Assembly: GCA_948146395.1 (NCBI GenBank)
Contig: OX411547.1
Coordinates: forward strand, 61,134,566 to 61,198,565
Length of the DNA: 64,000 bases
Direction of reading: 5' to 3'
Origin: Fragum whitleyi
Lineage: Eukaryota; Mollusca; Bivalvia; Cardiida; Cardiidae
A program made the translations under genes and the position numbers. Of the stretch, positions 45,901 to 57,274 are shown piece after piece; the first letter of the stretch is position 1, and each line of letters starts with the position of its first letter. The notes beneath the pieces are model-generated. The model ran no database searches. It saw only the letters and a program-made list of their open reading frames with translations, and had not been told where the DNA came from.

Positions 45901-48900
45901 AGTGACCAGGGGACCACCCGAACCTGCAACATTCCGAGTTTCGGGTCGATCGGTCAAGCCCAAGGGGTAGAAAACCGCCTGCCAAGTTGCCAACAGTGAA
46001 GGCCTTGGGGCTTGTTTTGGTCTTTTCAACAGTGAACCACATACCCTTCCGCTGTGCGGTCTGACCTGGGCTCGCGCGAGTGACGACGGGACCACCTGAA
46101 GCTGCAACGCTCCGAGTTTCGGGTCGATCAGTCAAGGTCAAGGTCGACCCATTTGGCCAGGTATGCCAATTTGAGCGGCATAGAGCATTGGCTTCGGCCG
46201 TGCGGTCTGATCTGGGCTCGCGCGAGAGACCAGGGGACCACCCCAACCTGCAATGCCCAGAGTTCCGGGTCGATAGGTCCAGCCTAAGGGGTAGAAAAAC
46301 TGCGTACCAAGTCGCCAAAAAGTGAAGAAATTGGGCTTGTTTTGGTCTTTTCAAACGCGAACCGCATACCCTTCTGCTGTGCTGCCTGACCCGGACTCGC
46401 GCGAGTGACCAGGGGACCATCTGAACCTGCAACGCTCCGAGTTTGGTGTCAACGGGTCAAGGCAAAGGGGTAGAAAACTGCCTACCAAGTTGCCAACAGT
46501 AAAGGCCTTTGGGGTTTGTTGGGGTTTTTCAGCAGTGAACCGCGGACCCTTGGGCTGAGAGGGCTGACCTGGGCTCGCGCGAGTGACCAGGGGACCACCC
46601 GAACCTGCAACATTCCGAGTTTCGGGTCGATCGGTCAATTCCAAGGGGTAGAAAACCGCCTGCCAAGTTGCCAACAGTGAAGGCCTTGGGGCTTGTTTTG
46701 GTCTTTTCAACAGTGAACCGCATACCCTTCCGCTGTGCGGTCTGACCTGGGCTCGCGCGAGTGACCACGGGACCACCTGAAGCTGCAACGCTCCGAGTTT
46801 CGGGTCGATCAGTCAAGGTCAAGGTCGACCCATTTGGCCAGGTATGCCAATTTGAGCGGCATAGAGCATTGGCTTCGGCCGTGCGGTCTGATCTGGGCTC
46901 GCGCGAGAGACCAGGGGACCACCCCAACCTGCAATGCCCAGAGTTCCGGGTCGATAGGTCCAGCCTAAGGGGTAGAAAAACTGCGTACCAAGTCGCCAAA
47001 AAGTGAAGAAATTGGGCTTGTTTTGGTCTTTTCAAACGCCAACCGCATACCCTTCTGCTGTGCTGCCTGACCCGGGCTTGCGCGAGTGACCAGGGGACCA
47101 TCTGAACCTGCAACGCTCCGAGTTTCGGGTCGACGGGTCAAGGCAAAGGGGTAGAAAACTGCCTACCAAGTTGCCAACAGTGAAGGCCTTTGGGGTTTGT
47201 TGGGGTTTTTCAGCAGTGAACCGCGGACCCTTGGGCTGAGCGGGCTGACCTGGGCTCGCGCGAGTGACCAGGGGACCACCCGAACCTGCAACATTCCGAG
47301 TTTCGGGTCGATCGGTCAAGCCCAAGGGGTAGAAAACCGCCTGCCAAGTTGCCAACAGTGAAGGCCTTGGGGCTTGTTTTGGTCTTTTCAACAGTGAACC
47401 GCATACCCTTCCGCTGTGCGGTCTGACCTGGGCTCGCGCGAGTGACCACGGGACCACCTGAAGCTGCAACGCTCCGAGTTTCGGGTCGATCAGTCAAGGT
47501 CAAGGTCGACCCATTTGGCCAGGTATGCCAATTTGAGCGGCATAGAGCATTGGCTTCGGCCGTGCGGTCTGATCTGGGCTCGCGCGAGAGACCAGGGGAC
47601 CACCCCAACCTGCAATGCCCAGAGTTCCGGGTCGATAGGTCCAGCCTAAGGGGTAGAAAAACTGCGTACCAAGTCGCCAAAAAGTGAAGAAATTGGGCTT
47701 GTTTTGGTCTTTTCAAACGCGAACCGCATACCCTTCTGCTGTGCTGCCTGACCCGGGCTCGCGCGAGTGACCAGGGGACCATCTGAACCTGCAACGCTCC
47801 GAGTTTCGGGTCGACGGGTCAAGGCAAAGGGGTAGAAAACTGCCTACCAAGTTGCCAACAGTGAAGGCCTTTGGGGTTTGTTGGGGTTTTTCAGCAGTGA
47901 ACCGCGGACCCTTGGGCTGAGCGGGCTGACCTGGGCTCGCGCGAGTGACCAGGGGACCACCCGAACCTGCAACATTCCGAGTTTCAGGTCGATCGGTCAA
48001 GCCCAAGGGGTAGAAAACCGCCTGCCAAGTTGCCAACAGTGAAGGCCTTGGGCTTGTTTTGGTCTTTTCAAGAGTGAACCGCATACCCTTCCGCTGTGCG
48101 GTCTGACCTGGGCATGCGCATGTGACCACGAGACCACCTGAAGCTGCAATGCTCCGAGTTTCGGGTCGATCAGTCAAGGTCAAGGTCGACCCATTTGGCC
48201 AGGTATGCCAATTTGAGCGGCATAGAGCATTGGCTTCGGCCATGCGGTCTGATCTGGGCTCGCGCGAGAGACCAGGGGACCACCCCAACCTGCAATGCCC
48301 AGAGTTCCGGGTCGATAGGTCCAGCCTAAGGGGTAGAAAAACTGCGTACCAAGTCGCCAAAAAGTGAAGAAATTGGGCTTGTTTTGGTCTTTTCAAACGC
48401 GAACCGCATACCCTTCTGCTGTGCTGCCTGACCCGGGCTCGCGCGAGTGACCAGGGGACCATCTGAACCTGCAACGCTCCGAGTTTCGTGTCGACGGGTC
48501 AAGGCAAAGGGGTAGAAAACTGCCTACCAAGTTGCCAACAGTGAAGGCCTTTGGGGTTTGTTGGGGTTTTTCAGCAGTGAACCGCGGACCCTTGGGCTGA
48601 GTGGGCTGACCTGGGCTCGCGCGAGTGACCAGGGGACCACCCGAACCTGCAACATTCCGAGTTTCGGGTCGATCGGTCAAGCCCAAGGGGTAGAAAACCG
48701 CCTGCAAGGTTGCCAACAGTGAAGGCCTTGGGGCTTGTTTTGGTCTTTTCAACAGTGAACCGCATACCCTTCCGCTGTGCGGTCTGACCTGGGCTCGCTC
48801 GAGTGACCACGGGACCACCTGAAGCTGCAACGCTCCGAGTTTCGGGTCGATCAGTCAAGGTCAAGGTCGACCCATTTGGCCAGGTATGCCAATTTGAGCG

Positions 48901-50470
48901 GCATAGAGCATTGGCTTCGGCCGTACGGTCTGATCTGGGCTCGCGCGAGAGACCAGGGGACCACCCCAACCTGCAATGCCCAGAGTTCCGGGTCGATAGG
49001 TCCAGCCTAAGGGGTAGAAAAACTGCGTACCAAGTCGCCAAAAAGTGAAGAAATTGGGCTTGTTTTGGTCTTTTCAAACGCAAACCGCATACCCTTCTGC
49101 TGTGCTGCCTGACCCGGGCTCGTGCGAGTGACCAGGGGACCATCTGAACCTGCAATGCTCCGAGTTTCGGGTCGACAGGGCAAGGCAAAGGGGTAGAAAA
49201 CTGCCTACCAAGTTGCCAACAGTGAAGGCCTTTGGGGTTTTTGGGGTTTTTCAGCAGTGAACCGCGGACCCTTGGGCTGAGCGGGCTGACCTGGGCTCGC
49301 GCGAGTGACCAGGGGACCACCCGAACCTGCAACATTCCGAGTTTCGGGTCGATCGGTCAAGCCCAAGGGGTAGAAAACCGCCTGCCAAGTTGCCAACAGT
49401 GAAGGCCTTGGGGCTTGTTTTGGTCTTTTCAACAGTGAACCGCATACCCTTCCGCTGTGCGGTCTGACCTGGGCTCGCGCGAGTGACCACGGGACCACCT
49501 GAAGCTGCAACGCTCCGAGTTTCGGGTCGATCAGTCAAGGTCAAGGTCGACCCATTTGGCCAGGTATGCCAATTTGAGCGGCATAGAGCATTGGCTTCGG
49601 CCGTGGGGTCTGATCTGGGCTCGCGCGAGAGACCAGGGGACCACCCCAACCTGCAATGCCCAGAGTTCCGGGTCGATAGGTCCAGCCTAAGGGGTAGAAA
49701 AACTGCGTACCAGGTCGCCAAAAAGTGAAGAAATTGGGCTTGTTTTGGTCTTTTCAAACGCGAACCGCATACCCTTCTGCTGTGCTGCCTGACCCGGGCT
49801 CGCGCGAGTGACCAGGGGACCATCTGAACCTGCAACGCTCCGAGTTTCGGGTCAACGGGTCAAGGCAAAGGGGTAGAAAACTGCCTACCAAGTTGCCAAC
49901 AGTGAAGGCCTTTGGGGTTTGTTGGGGTTTTTCAGCAGTGAACCGCGGACCCTTGGGCTGAGCGGGCTGACCTGGGCTTGCGCGAGTGACCAGGGGACCA
50001 CCCGAACCTGCAACATTCCGAGTTTCGGGTCGATCGGTCAAGCCCAAGGGGTAGAAAACCGCCTGCCAAGTTGCCAACAGTGAAGGCCTTGGGGCTTGTT
50101 TTGGTCTTTTCAACAGTGAACCGCATACCCTTCCGCTGTGCGGTCTGACCTGGGCTCGCGCGAGTGACCACGGGACCACCTGAAGCTGCAACGCTCCGAG
50201 TTTCGGGTCGATCAGTCAAGGTCAAGGTCGACCCATTTGGCCAGGTATGCCAATTTGAGCGGCATAGAGCATTGGCTTCGGCCGTGCGGTCTGATCTGGG
50301 CTCGCGCGAGAGACCAGGGGACCACCCCAACCTGCAATGCCCAGAGTTCCGGGTCGATAGGTCCAGCCTAAGGGGTAGAAAAACTGCGTACCAAGTCGCC
50401 AAAAAGTGAAGAAATTGGGCTTGTTTTGGTCTTTTCAAACGCGAACCGCATACCCTTCTGCTGTGCTGCC
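42983..50470 (+). repeat. Region 4: mostly 681-bp HORs, including one strongly diverged unit
   Basis: Eleven HORs (D at 43357 to 50164) with steps 681, 680, 682, 680, 681, 681, 681, 680, 681, 680 and 681. The 682-bp unit has one inserted base at CTGCAAAAATTCC (~44564-44576, against CTGCAACATTCC). The unit reaching 48122 has a 681-type tract but lost one G in CCTTGGGCTTG (~48046). That unit also carries a cluster of other changes, including a replaced palindrome. Confidence 0.83.
48113..48122. repeat. Replaced palindrome CATGCGCATG in monomer D
   Basis: The D monomer here has CATGCGCATG where the others have CTCGCGCGAG. Four bases differ (core positions 2, 3, 8 and 9), and they are symmetric, so the new sequence is also a perfect 10-bp palindrome. 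The same HOR has other private changes from about 47986 (CAGGTCG) to 48488 (TTTCGTGTCG). Confidence 0.85.
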
Positions 50471-53400
50471 TGACCCGGGCTCGCGCGAGTGACCAGGGGA
50501 CCATCTGAACCTGCAACACTCCGAGTTTCGGGTCGACGGGTCAAGGCAAAGGGGTAGAAAACTGCCTACCAAGTTGCCAACAGTGAAGGCCTTTGGGGTT
50601 TTTGGGGTTTTTCAGCAGTGAACCGCGGACCCTTGGGCTGAGCGAGCTGACCTGGGCTCGCGCGAGTGACCAGGGGACCACCCGAACCTGCAACATTCTG
50701 AGTTTCGGGTCGATCGGTCAAGCCCAAGGGGTAGAAAACCGCCTGCCAAGTTGCCAACAGTGAAGGCCTTGGGGCTTGTTTTGGTCTTTTCAACAGTGAA
50801 CCGCATACCCTTCCGCTGTGCGGTCTGACCTGGGCTCGCGCGAGTGACCACGAGACCACCTGAAGCTGCAACGCTCCGAGTTTCGGGTCGATCAGTCAAG
50901 GTCAAGGTCGACCCATTTGGCCAGGTATGCCAATTTGAGCGGCATAGAGCATTGGCTTCGACCGTGCGGTCTGATCTTGGCTCGCGCGAGAGACCAGGGG
51001 ATCACCCCAACCTGCAATGCCCAGAGTTCTGGGTCGATAGGTCCAGCCTAAGGGGTAGAAAAACTGCGTACCAAGTCGCCAAAAAGTGAAGAAATTGGGC
51101 TTGTTTTGGTCTTTTCAAACGCGAACCGCATACCCTTCTGCTGTGCTGCCTGACCCGGGCTCGCGCGAGTGACCAGGGGACCATCTGAACCTGCAACGCT
51201 CCGAGTTTCGGGTCGACCGGTCAAGGCAAAGGGGTAGAAAACTGCCTACCAAGTTGCCAACAGTGAAGGCCTTTGGGGTTTGTTGGGGTTTTTCAGCAGT
51301 GAACCGCGGACCCTTGGGCTGAGCGGGCTGACCTGGGCTGGCACGAGTGACCAGGGGACCTCCCGATCCTGCAACATTCCGAGTTTCAGGTCGATCGGTC
51401 AAGCCCAAGGGGTAGAAAACCGCCTGCCAAGTTGCCAACAGTGAAGGCCTTGGGGCTTGTTTTGGTCTTTTCAACAGTGAACCGCATACCCTTCCGCTGT
51501 GCGGTCTGACCTGGTCTCGCGCGAGTGACCACGGGACCACCTGAAGCTGCAACGCTCCGAGTTTCGGGTCGATCAGTCAAGGTCAAGGTCGACCCATTTG
51601 GCCAGGTATGCCAATTTGAGCGGCATAGAGCATTGGCTTTGGCCGTGCGGTCTGATCTGGGCTCGCGCGAGAGACCAGGGGACCACCCCAACCTGCAATG
51701 CCCAGAGTTCCGGGTCGATAGGTCCAGCCTAAGGGGTAGAAAAACTGCGTACCAAGTCGCCAAAAAGTGAAGAAATTGGGCTTGTTTTGGTCTTTTCAAA
51801 CGCGAACCGCATACCCTTCTGCTGTGCTGCCTGACCAGGGCTCGCGCGAGTGACCAGGGGACCATCTGAACCTGCAACATTCCGAGTTTCGGGTCGACGG
51901 GTCAAGGCAAAGGGGTAGAAAACTGCCTACCAAGTTGCAAACAGTGAAGGCCTTTGGGGTTTTTGGGGTTTTTCAGCAGTGAACCGCGGACCCTTGGGCT
52001 GAGCGGGCTGACCTGGGCTCGCGCGAGTGACCAGGGGACCACCCGAACCTGCAACATTCCGAGTTTCGGGTCGATCGGTCAAGCGCAAGGGGTAGAAAAC
52101 CGCCTGCCAAGTTGCCAACAGTGAAGGCCTTGGGGCTTGTTTTGGTCTTTTCAACAGTGAACCGCATACCCTTCCGCTGTGCGGTCTGACCTGGGCTCGC
52201 GCGAGTGACCACGGGACCACCTGAAGCTGCAACGCTCCGAGTTTCGGGTCGATCAGTCAAGGTCAAGGTCGACCCATTTGGCCAGGTATGCCAATTTGAG
52301 CGGCATAGAGCATTGGCTTCGGCCGTGGGGTCTGATCTGGGCTCGCGTGAGAGACCAGGGGACCACCCCAACCTGCCATGCCCAGAGTTCCGGGTCGATA
52401 GGTCCAGCCTAAGGAGTAGAAAAACTGCGTACCAAGTCGCCAAAAAGTGAAGAAATTGGGCTTGTTTTGGTCTTTTCAAACGCGAACCGCATACCCTTCT
52501 GCTGTGCTGCCTGACCCGGGCTCGCGCGAGTGACCAGGGGACCATCTGAACCTGCAACGCTCCGAGTTTCGGGTCAACGGGTCAAGGCAAAGGGGTAGAA
52601 AACTGCCTACCAAGTTGCCAACAGTGAAGGCCTTTGGGGTTTGTTGGGGTTTTTCAGCAGTGAACCGCGGACCCTTGGGCTGAGCGGGCTGACCTGGGCT
52701 TGCGCGAGTGACCAGGGGACCACCCGAACCTGCAACATTCCGAGTTTCGGGTCGATCGGTCAAGCCCAAGGGGTAGAAAACCGCCTGCCAAGTTGCCAAC
52801 AGTGAAGGCCTTGGGGCTTGTTTTGGTCTTTTCAACAGTGAACCGCATACCCTTCCGCTGTGCGGTCTGACCTGGGCTCGCGCGAGTGACCACGGGACCA
52901 CCTGAAGCTGCAACGCTCCGAGTTTCGGGTCGATCAGTCAAGGTCAAGGTCGACCCATTTGGCCAGGTATGCCAATTTGAGCGGCATAGAGCATTGGCTT
53001 CGGCCGTGCGGTCTGATCTGGGCTCGCGCGAGAGACCAGGGGACCACCCCAACCTGCAATGCCCAGAGTTCCGGGTTGATAGGTCCAGCCTAAGGGGTAG
53101 AAAAACTGCGTACCAAGTCGCCAAAAAGTGAAGAAATTGGGCTTGTTTTGGTCTTTTCAAACGCGAACCGCATACCCTTCTGCTGTGCTGCCTGACCCGG
53201 GCTCGCGCGAGTGACCAGGGGACCATCTGAACCTGCAACGCTCCGAGTTTCGGGTCGACGGGTCAAGGCAAAGGGGTAGAAAACTGCCTACCAAGTTGCC
53301 AACAGTGAAGGCCTTTGGGGTTTTTGGGGTTTTTCAGCAGTGAACCGCGGACCCTTGGGCTGAGCGGGCTGACCTGGGCTCGCGCGAGTGACCAGGGGAC

Positions 53401-56400
53401 CACCCGAACCTGCAACATTCCGAGTTTCGGGTCGATCCGTCAAGCCCAAGGGGTAGAAAACCGCCTGCCAAGTTGCCAACAGTGAAGGCCTTGGGGCTTG
53501 TTTTGGTCTTTTCAACAGTGAACCGCATACCCTTCCGCTGTGCGGTCTGACCTGGGCTCGCGCGAGTGACCACGGGACCACCTGAAGCTGCAACGCTCCG
53601 AGTTTCGGGTCGATCAGTCAAGGTCAAGGTCGACCCATTTGGCCAGGTATGCCAATTTGAGCGGCATAGAGCATTGGCTTAGGCCGTGCGGTCTGATCTG
53701 GGCTCGCGCGAGAGACCAGGGGACCACCCCAACCTGCAATGCCCAGAGTTCCGGGTCGATAGGTCCAGCCTAAGGGGTAGAAAAACTGCGTACCAAGTCG
53801 CCAAAAAGTGAAGAAATTGGGCTTGTTTTGGTCTTTTCAAACGCGAACCGCATACCCTTCTGCTGTGCTGCCTGACCCGGGCTCGCGCGAGTGACCAGGG
53901 GACCATCTGAACCTGCAACGCTCCGAGTTTCGGGTCGACCGGTCAAGGCAAAGGGGTAGAAAACTGCCTACCAAGTTGCCAACAGTGAAGGCCTTTGGGG
54001 TTTGTTGGGGTTTTTCAGCAGTGAACCGCGGACCCTTGGGCTGAGCGGGCTGACCTGGGCTCGCGCGAGTGACCAGGGGACCACCCGAACCTGCAACATT
54101 CCGAGTTTCGGGTCGATCTGTCAAGCCCAAGGGGTAGAAAACCGCCTGCCAAGTTGCCAACAGTGAAGGCCTTGGGGCTTGTTTTGGTCTTTTCAACAGT
54201 GAACCGCATACCCTTCCGCTGTGCGGTCTGACCTGGGCTCGCGCGAGTGACCACGGGACCACCTGAAGCTGCAACGCTCCGAGTTTCGGGTCGATCAGTC
54301 AAGGTCAAGGTCGACCCATTTGGCCAGGTATGCCAATTTGAGCGGCATAGAGCATTGGCTTCGGCCGTGCGGTCTGATCTGGGCTCGCGCGAGAGACCAG
54401 GGGACCACCCCAACCTGCAATGCCCAGAGTTCCGGGTCGATAGGTCCAGCCTAAGGGGTAGAAAAACTGCGTACCAAGTCGCCAAAAAGTGAAGAAATTG
54501 GGCTTGTTTTGGTCTTTTCAAACGCGAACCGCATACCCTTCTGCTGTGCTGCCTGACCCGGGCTCGTGCGAGTGACCAGGGGACCATCTGAACCTGCAAC
54601 GCTCCGAGTTTCGGGTCGACGGGTCAAGGCAAAGGGGTAGAAAACTGCCTACCAAGTTGCCAACAGTGAAGGCCTTTCGGTTTGTTGGGGTTTTTCAGCA
54701 GTGAACCGCGGACCCTTGGGCTGAGCAGGCTGACCTGGGCTCACGCGAGTGACCAGGGGACCACCCGAACCTGCAACATTCCGAGTTTCGGGTCGATCGG
54801 TCAAGCCCAAGGGGTAGAAAACCGCCTGCCAAGTTGCCAACAGTGAAGGCCTTGGGGCTTGTTTTGGTCTTTTCAACAGTGAACCGCATACCCTTCCGCT
54901 GTGCGGTCTGACCTGGGCTCGCGCGAGTGACCACGGGACCACCTGAAGCTGCAACGCTCCGAGTTTCGGGTCGATCAGTCAAGGTCAAGGTCGACCCATT
55001 TGGCCAGGTATGCCAATTTGAGCGGCATAGAGCATTGGCTTCGGCCGTGCGGTCTGATCTGGGCTCGCACGAGAGACCAGGGGACCACCCCAACCTGCAA
55101 TGCCCAGAGTTCCGGGTCGATAGGTCCAGCCTAAGGGGTAGAAAAACTGCGTACCAAGTCGCCAAAAAGTGAAGAAATTGGGCTTGTTTTGGTCTTTTCA
55201 AACGCGAACCGCATACCCTTCTGCTGTGCTGCCTGACCCGGGCTCGCACGAGTGACCAGGGGACCATCTGAACCTGCAACGCTCCGAGTTTCGGGTCGAC
55301 GGGTCAAGGCAAAGGGGTAGAAAACTGCCTACCAAGTTGCCAACAGTGAAGGCCTTTGGGGTTTTTGGGGTTTTTCAGCAGTGAACCGCGGACCCTTGGG
55401 CTGAGCGGGCTGACCTGGGCTCGCGCGAGTGACCAGGGGACCACCCGAACCTGCAACATTCCGAGTTTTGGGTCGATCGGTCAAGCCCAAGGGGTAGAAA
55501 ACCGCCTGCCAAGTTGCCAACAGTGAAGGCCTTGGGGCTTGTTTTGGTCTTTTCAACAGTGAACCGCATACCCTTCCGCTGTGCGGTCTGACCTGGGCTC
55601 GCGCGAGTGACCACGGGACCACCTGAAGCTGCAACGCTCTGAGTTTCGTTTCGATCAATCAAGGTCAAGGTCGACCCATTTGGCCAGGTATGCCAATTTG
55701 AGCGGCATAGAGCATTGGCTTCGGCCGTGCGGTCTGATCTGGGCTCGCGCGAGAGACCAGGGGACCACCCCAACCTGCAATGCCCAGAGTTCCGGGTCGA
55801 TAGGTCCAGCCTAAGGGGTAGAAAAACTGCGTACCAAGTCGCAAAAAAGTGAAGAAATTGGGCTTGTTTTGGTCTTTTCAAACGCGAACCGCATACCCTT
55901 CTGCTGTGCTGCCTGACCCGGACTCGCGCGAGTGACCAGGGGACCATCTGAACCTGCAACGCTCCGAGTTTCGGGTCGACGGGTCAAGGCAAAGGGGTAG
56001 AAAACTGCCTACCAAGTTGCCAACAGTGAAGGCCTTTGGGGTTTTTTGGTTTTTTTCAGCAGTGAACCGCGGACCCTTGGGCTGAGCGGGCTGACCTGGG
56101 CTCGCGCGAGTGACCAGGGGACCACCCGAACCTGCAACATTCCGAGTTTCGGGTCGATCGGTCAAGCCCAAGGGGTAGAAAACCGCCTGCCAAGTTGCCA
56201 ACAGTGAAGGCCTTGGGGCTTGTTTTGGTCTTTTCAACAGTGAACCGCATACCCTTCCGCTGTGCGGTCTGACCTGGGCTCGCGCGAGTGACCACGGGAC
56301 CACCTGAAGCTGCAACGCTCTGAGTTTCGGGTCGATCAGTCAAGGTCAACTTCGACCCATTTGGCCAGGTATGCCAATTTGAGCGGCATAGAGCATTGGC

Positions 56401-57274
56401 TTCGGCCGTGCGGTCTGATCTGGGCTCGCGCGAGAGACCAGGGGACCACCCCAACCTGCAATGCCCAGAGTTCCGGGTCGATAGGTCCAGCCTAAGGGGT
56501 AGAAAAACTGCGTACCAAGTCGCCAAAAAGTGAAGAAATTGGGCTTGTTTTGGTCTTTTCAAACGCGAACCGCATACCCTTCTGCTGTGCTGCCTGACCC
56601 GGGCTCGCGCGAGTGACCAGGGGACCATCTGAACCTGCAACGCTCCGAGTTTCGGGTCGACGGGTCAAGGCAAAGGGGTAGAAAACTGCCTACCAAGTTG
56701 CCAACAGTGAAGGCCTTTGGGGTTTTTGGGGTTTTTCAGCAGTGAACCGCGGACCCTTGGGCTGAGCGGGCTGACCTGGGCTCGCGCGAGTGACCAGGGG
56801 ACCACCCGAACCTGCAACATTCCGAGTTTCGGGTCGATCGGTCAAGCCCAAGGGGTAGAAAACCGCCTGCCAAGATGCCAACAGTGAAGGCCTTGGGGCT
56901 TGTTTTGGTCTTTTCAACAGTGAACCGCATACCCTTCCGCTGTGCGGTCTGACCTGGGCTCGCGCGAGTGACCACGGAACCACCTGAAGCTGCAACGCTC
57001 CGAGTTTCAGGTCGATCAGTCAAGGTCAAGGTCGAGCCATTTGGCCAGGTATGCCAATTTGAGCGGCATAGAGCATTGGCTTCGGCCGTGCGGTCTGATC
57101 TGGGCTCGCGCGAGAGACCAGGGGACCACCCCAACCTGCAATGCCCAGAGTTCCGGGTCGATAGGTCCAGCCTAAGGGGTAGAAAAACTGCGTACCAAGT
57201 CGCCAAAAAGTGAAGAAATTGGGCTTGTTTTGGTCTTTTCAAACGCGAACCGCATACCCTTCTGCTGTGCTGCC
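50471..57274 (+). repeat. Distal large block, copy 1 (ten HORs, 6,804 bp)
   Basis: D monomers at 50844 to 56968. Distinctive variants are T at 50699, ACCACGAGACC near 50852, TTCGACCGTG near 50960, an unusual C monomer at ~51330-51390 (GCTGGCACGAG, CCTCCCGATCC), C at 53438, T at 54119 and GTTTCGTTTCGATCAATC at 55642-55659. All recur in the next block in the same order. HOR steps alternate mainly between 680 and 681. Confidence 0.87.

Noticed and set aside
47713..48474. Longest open frame (253 codons, minus strand) as a possible gene
   Set aside because: It is created by a 1-bp deletion near 48046 joining two of the usual satellite open frames in the diverged HOR; the frame at 48571-49335 is a similar run-on. 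Length alone is no evidence of coding here.
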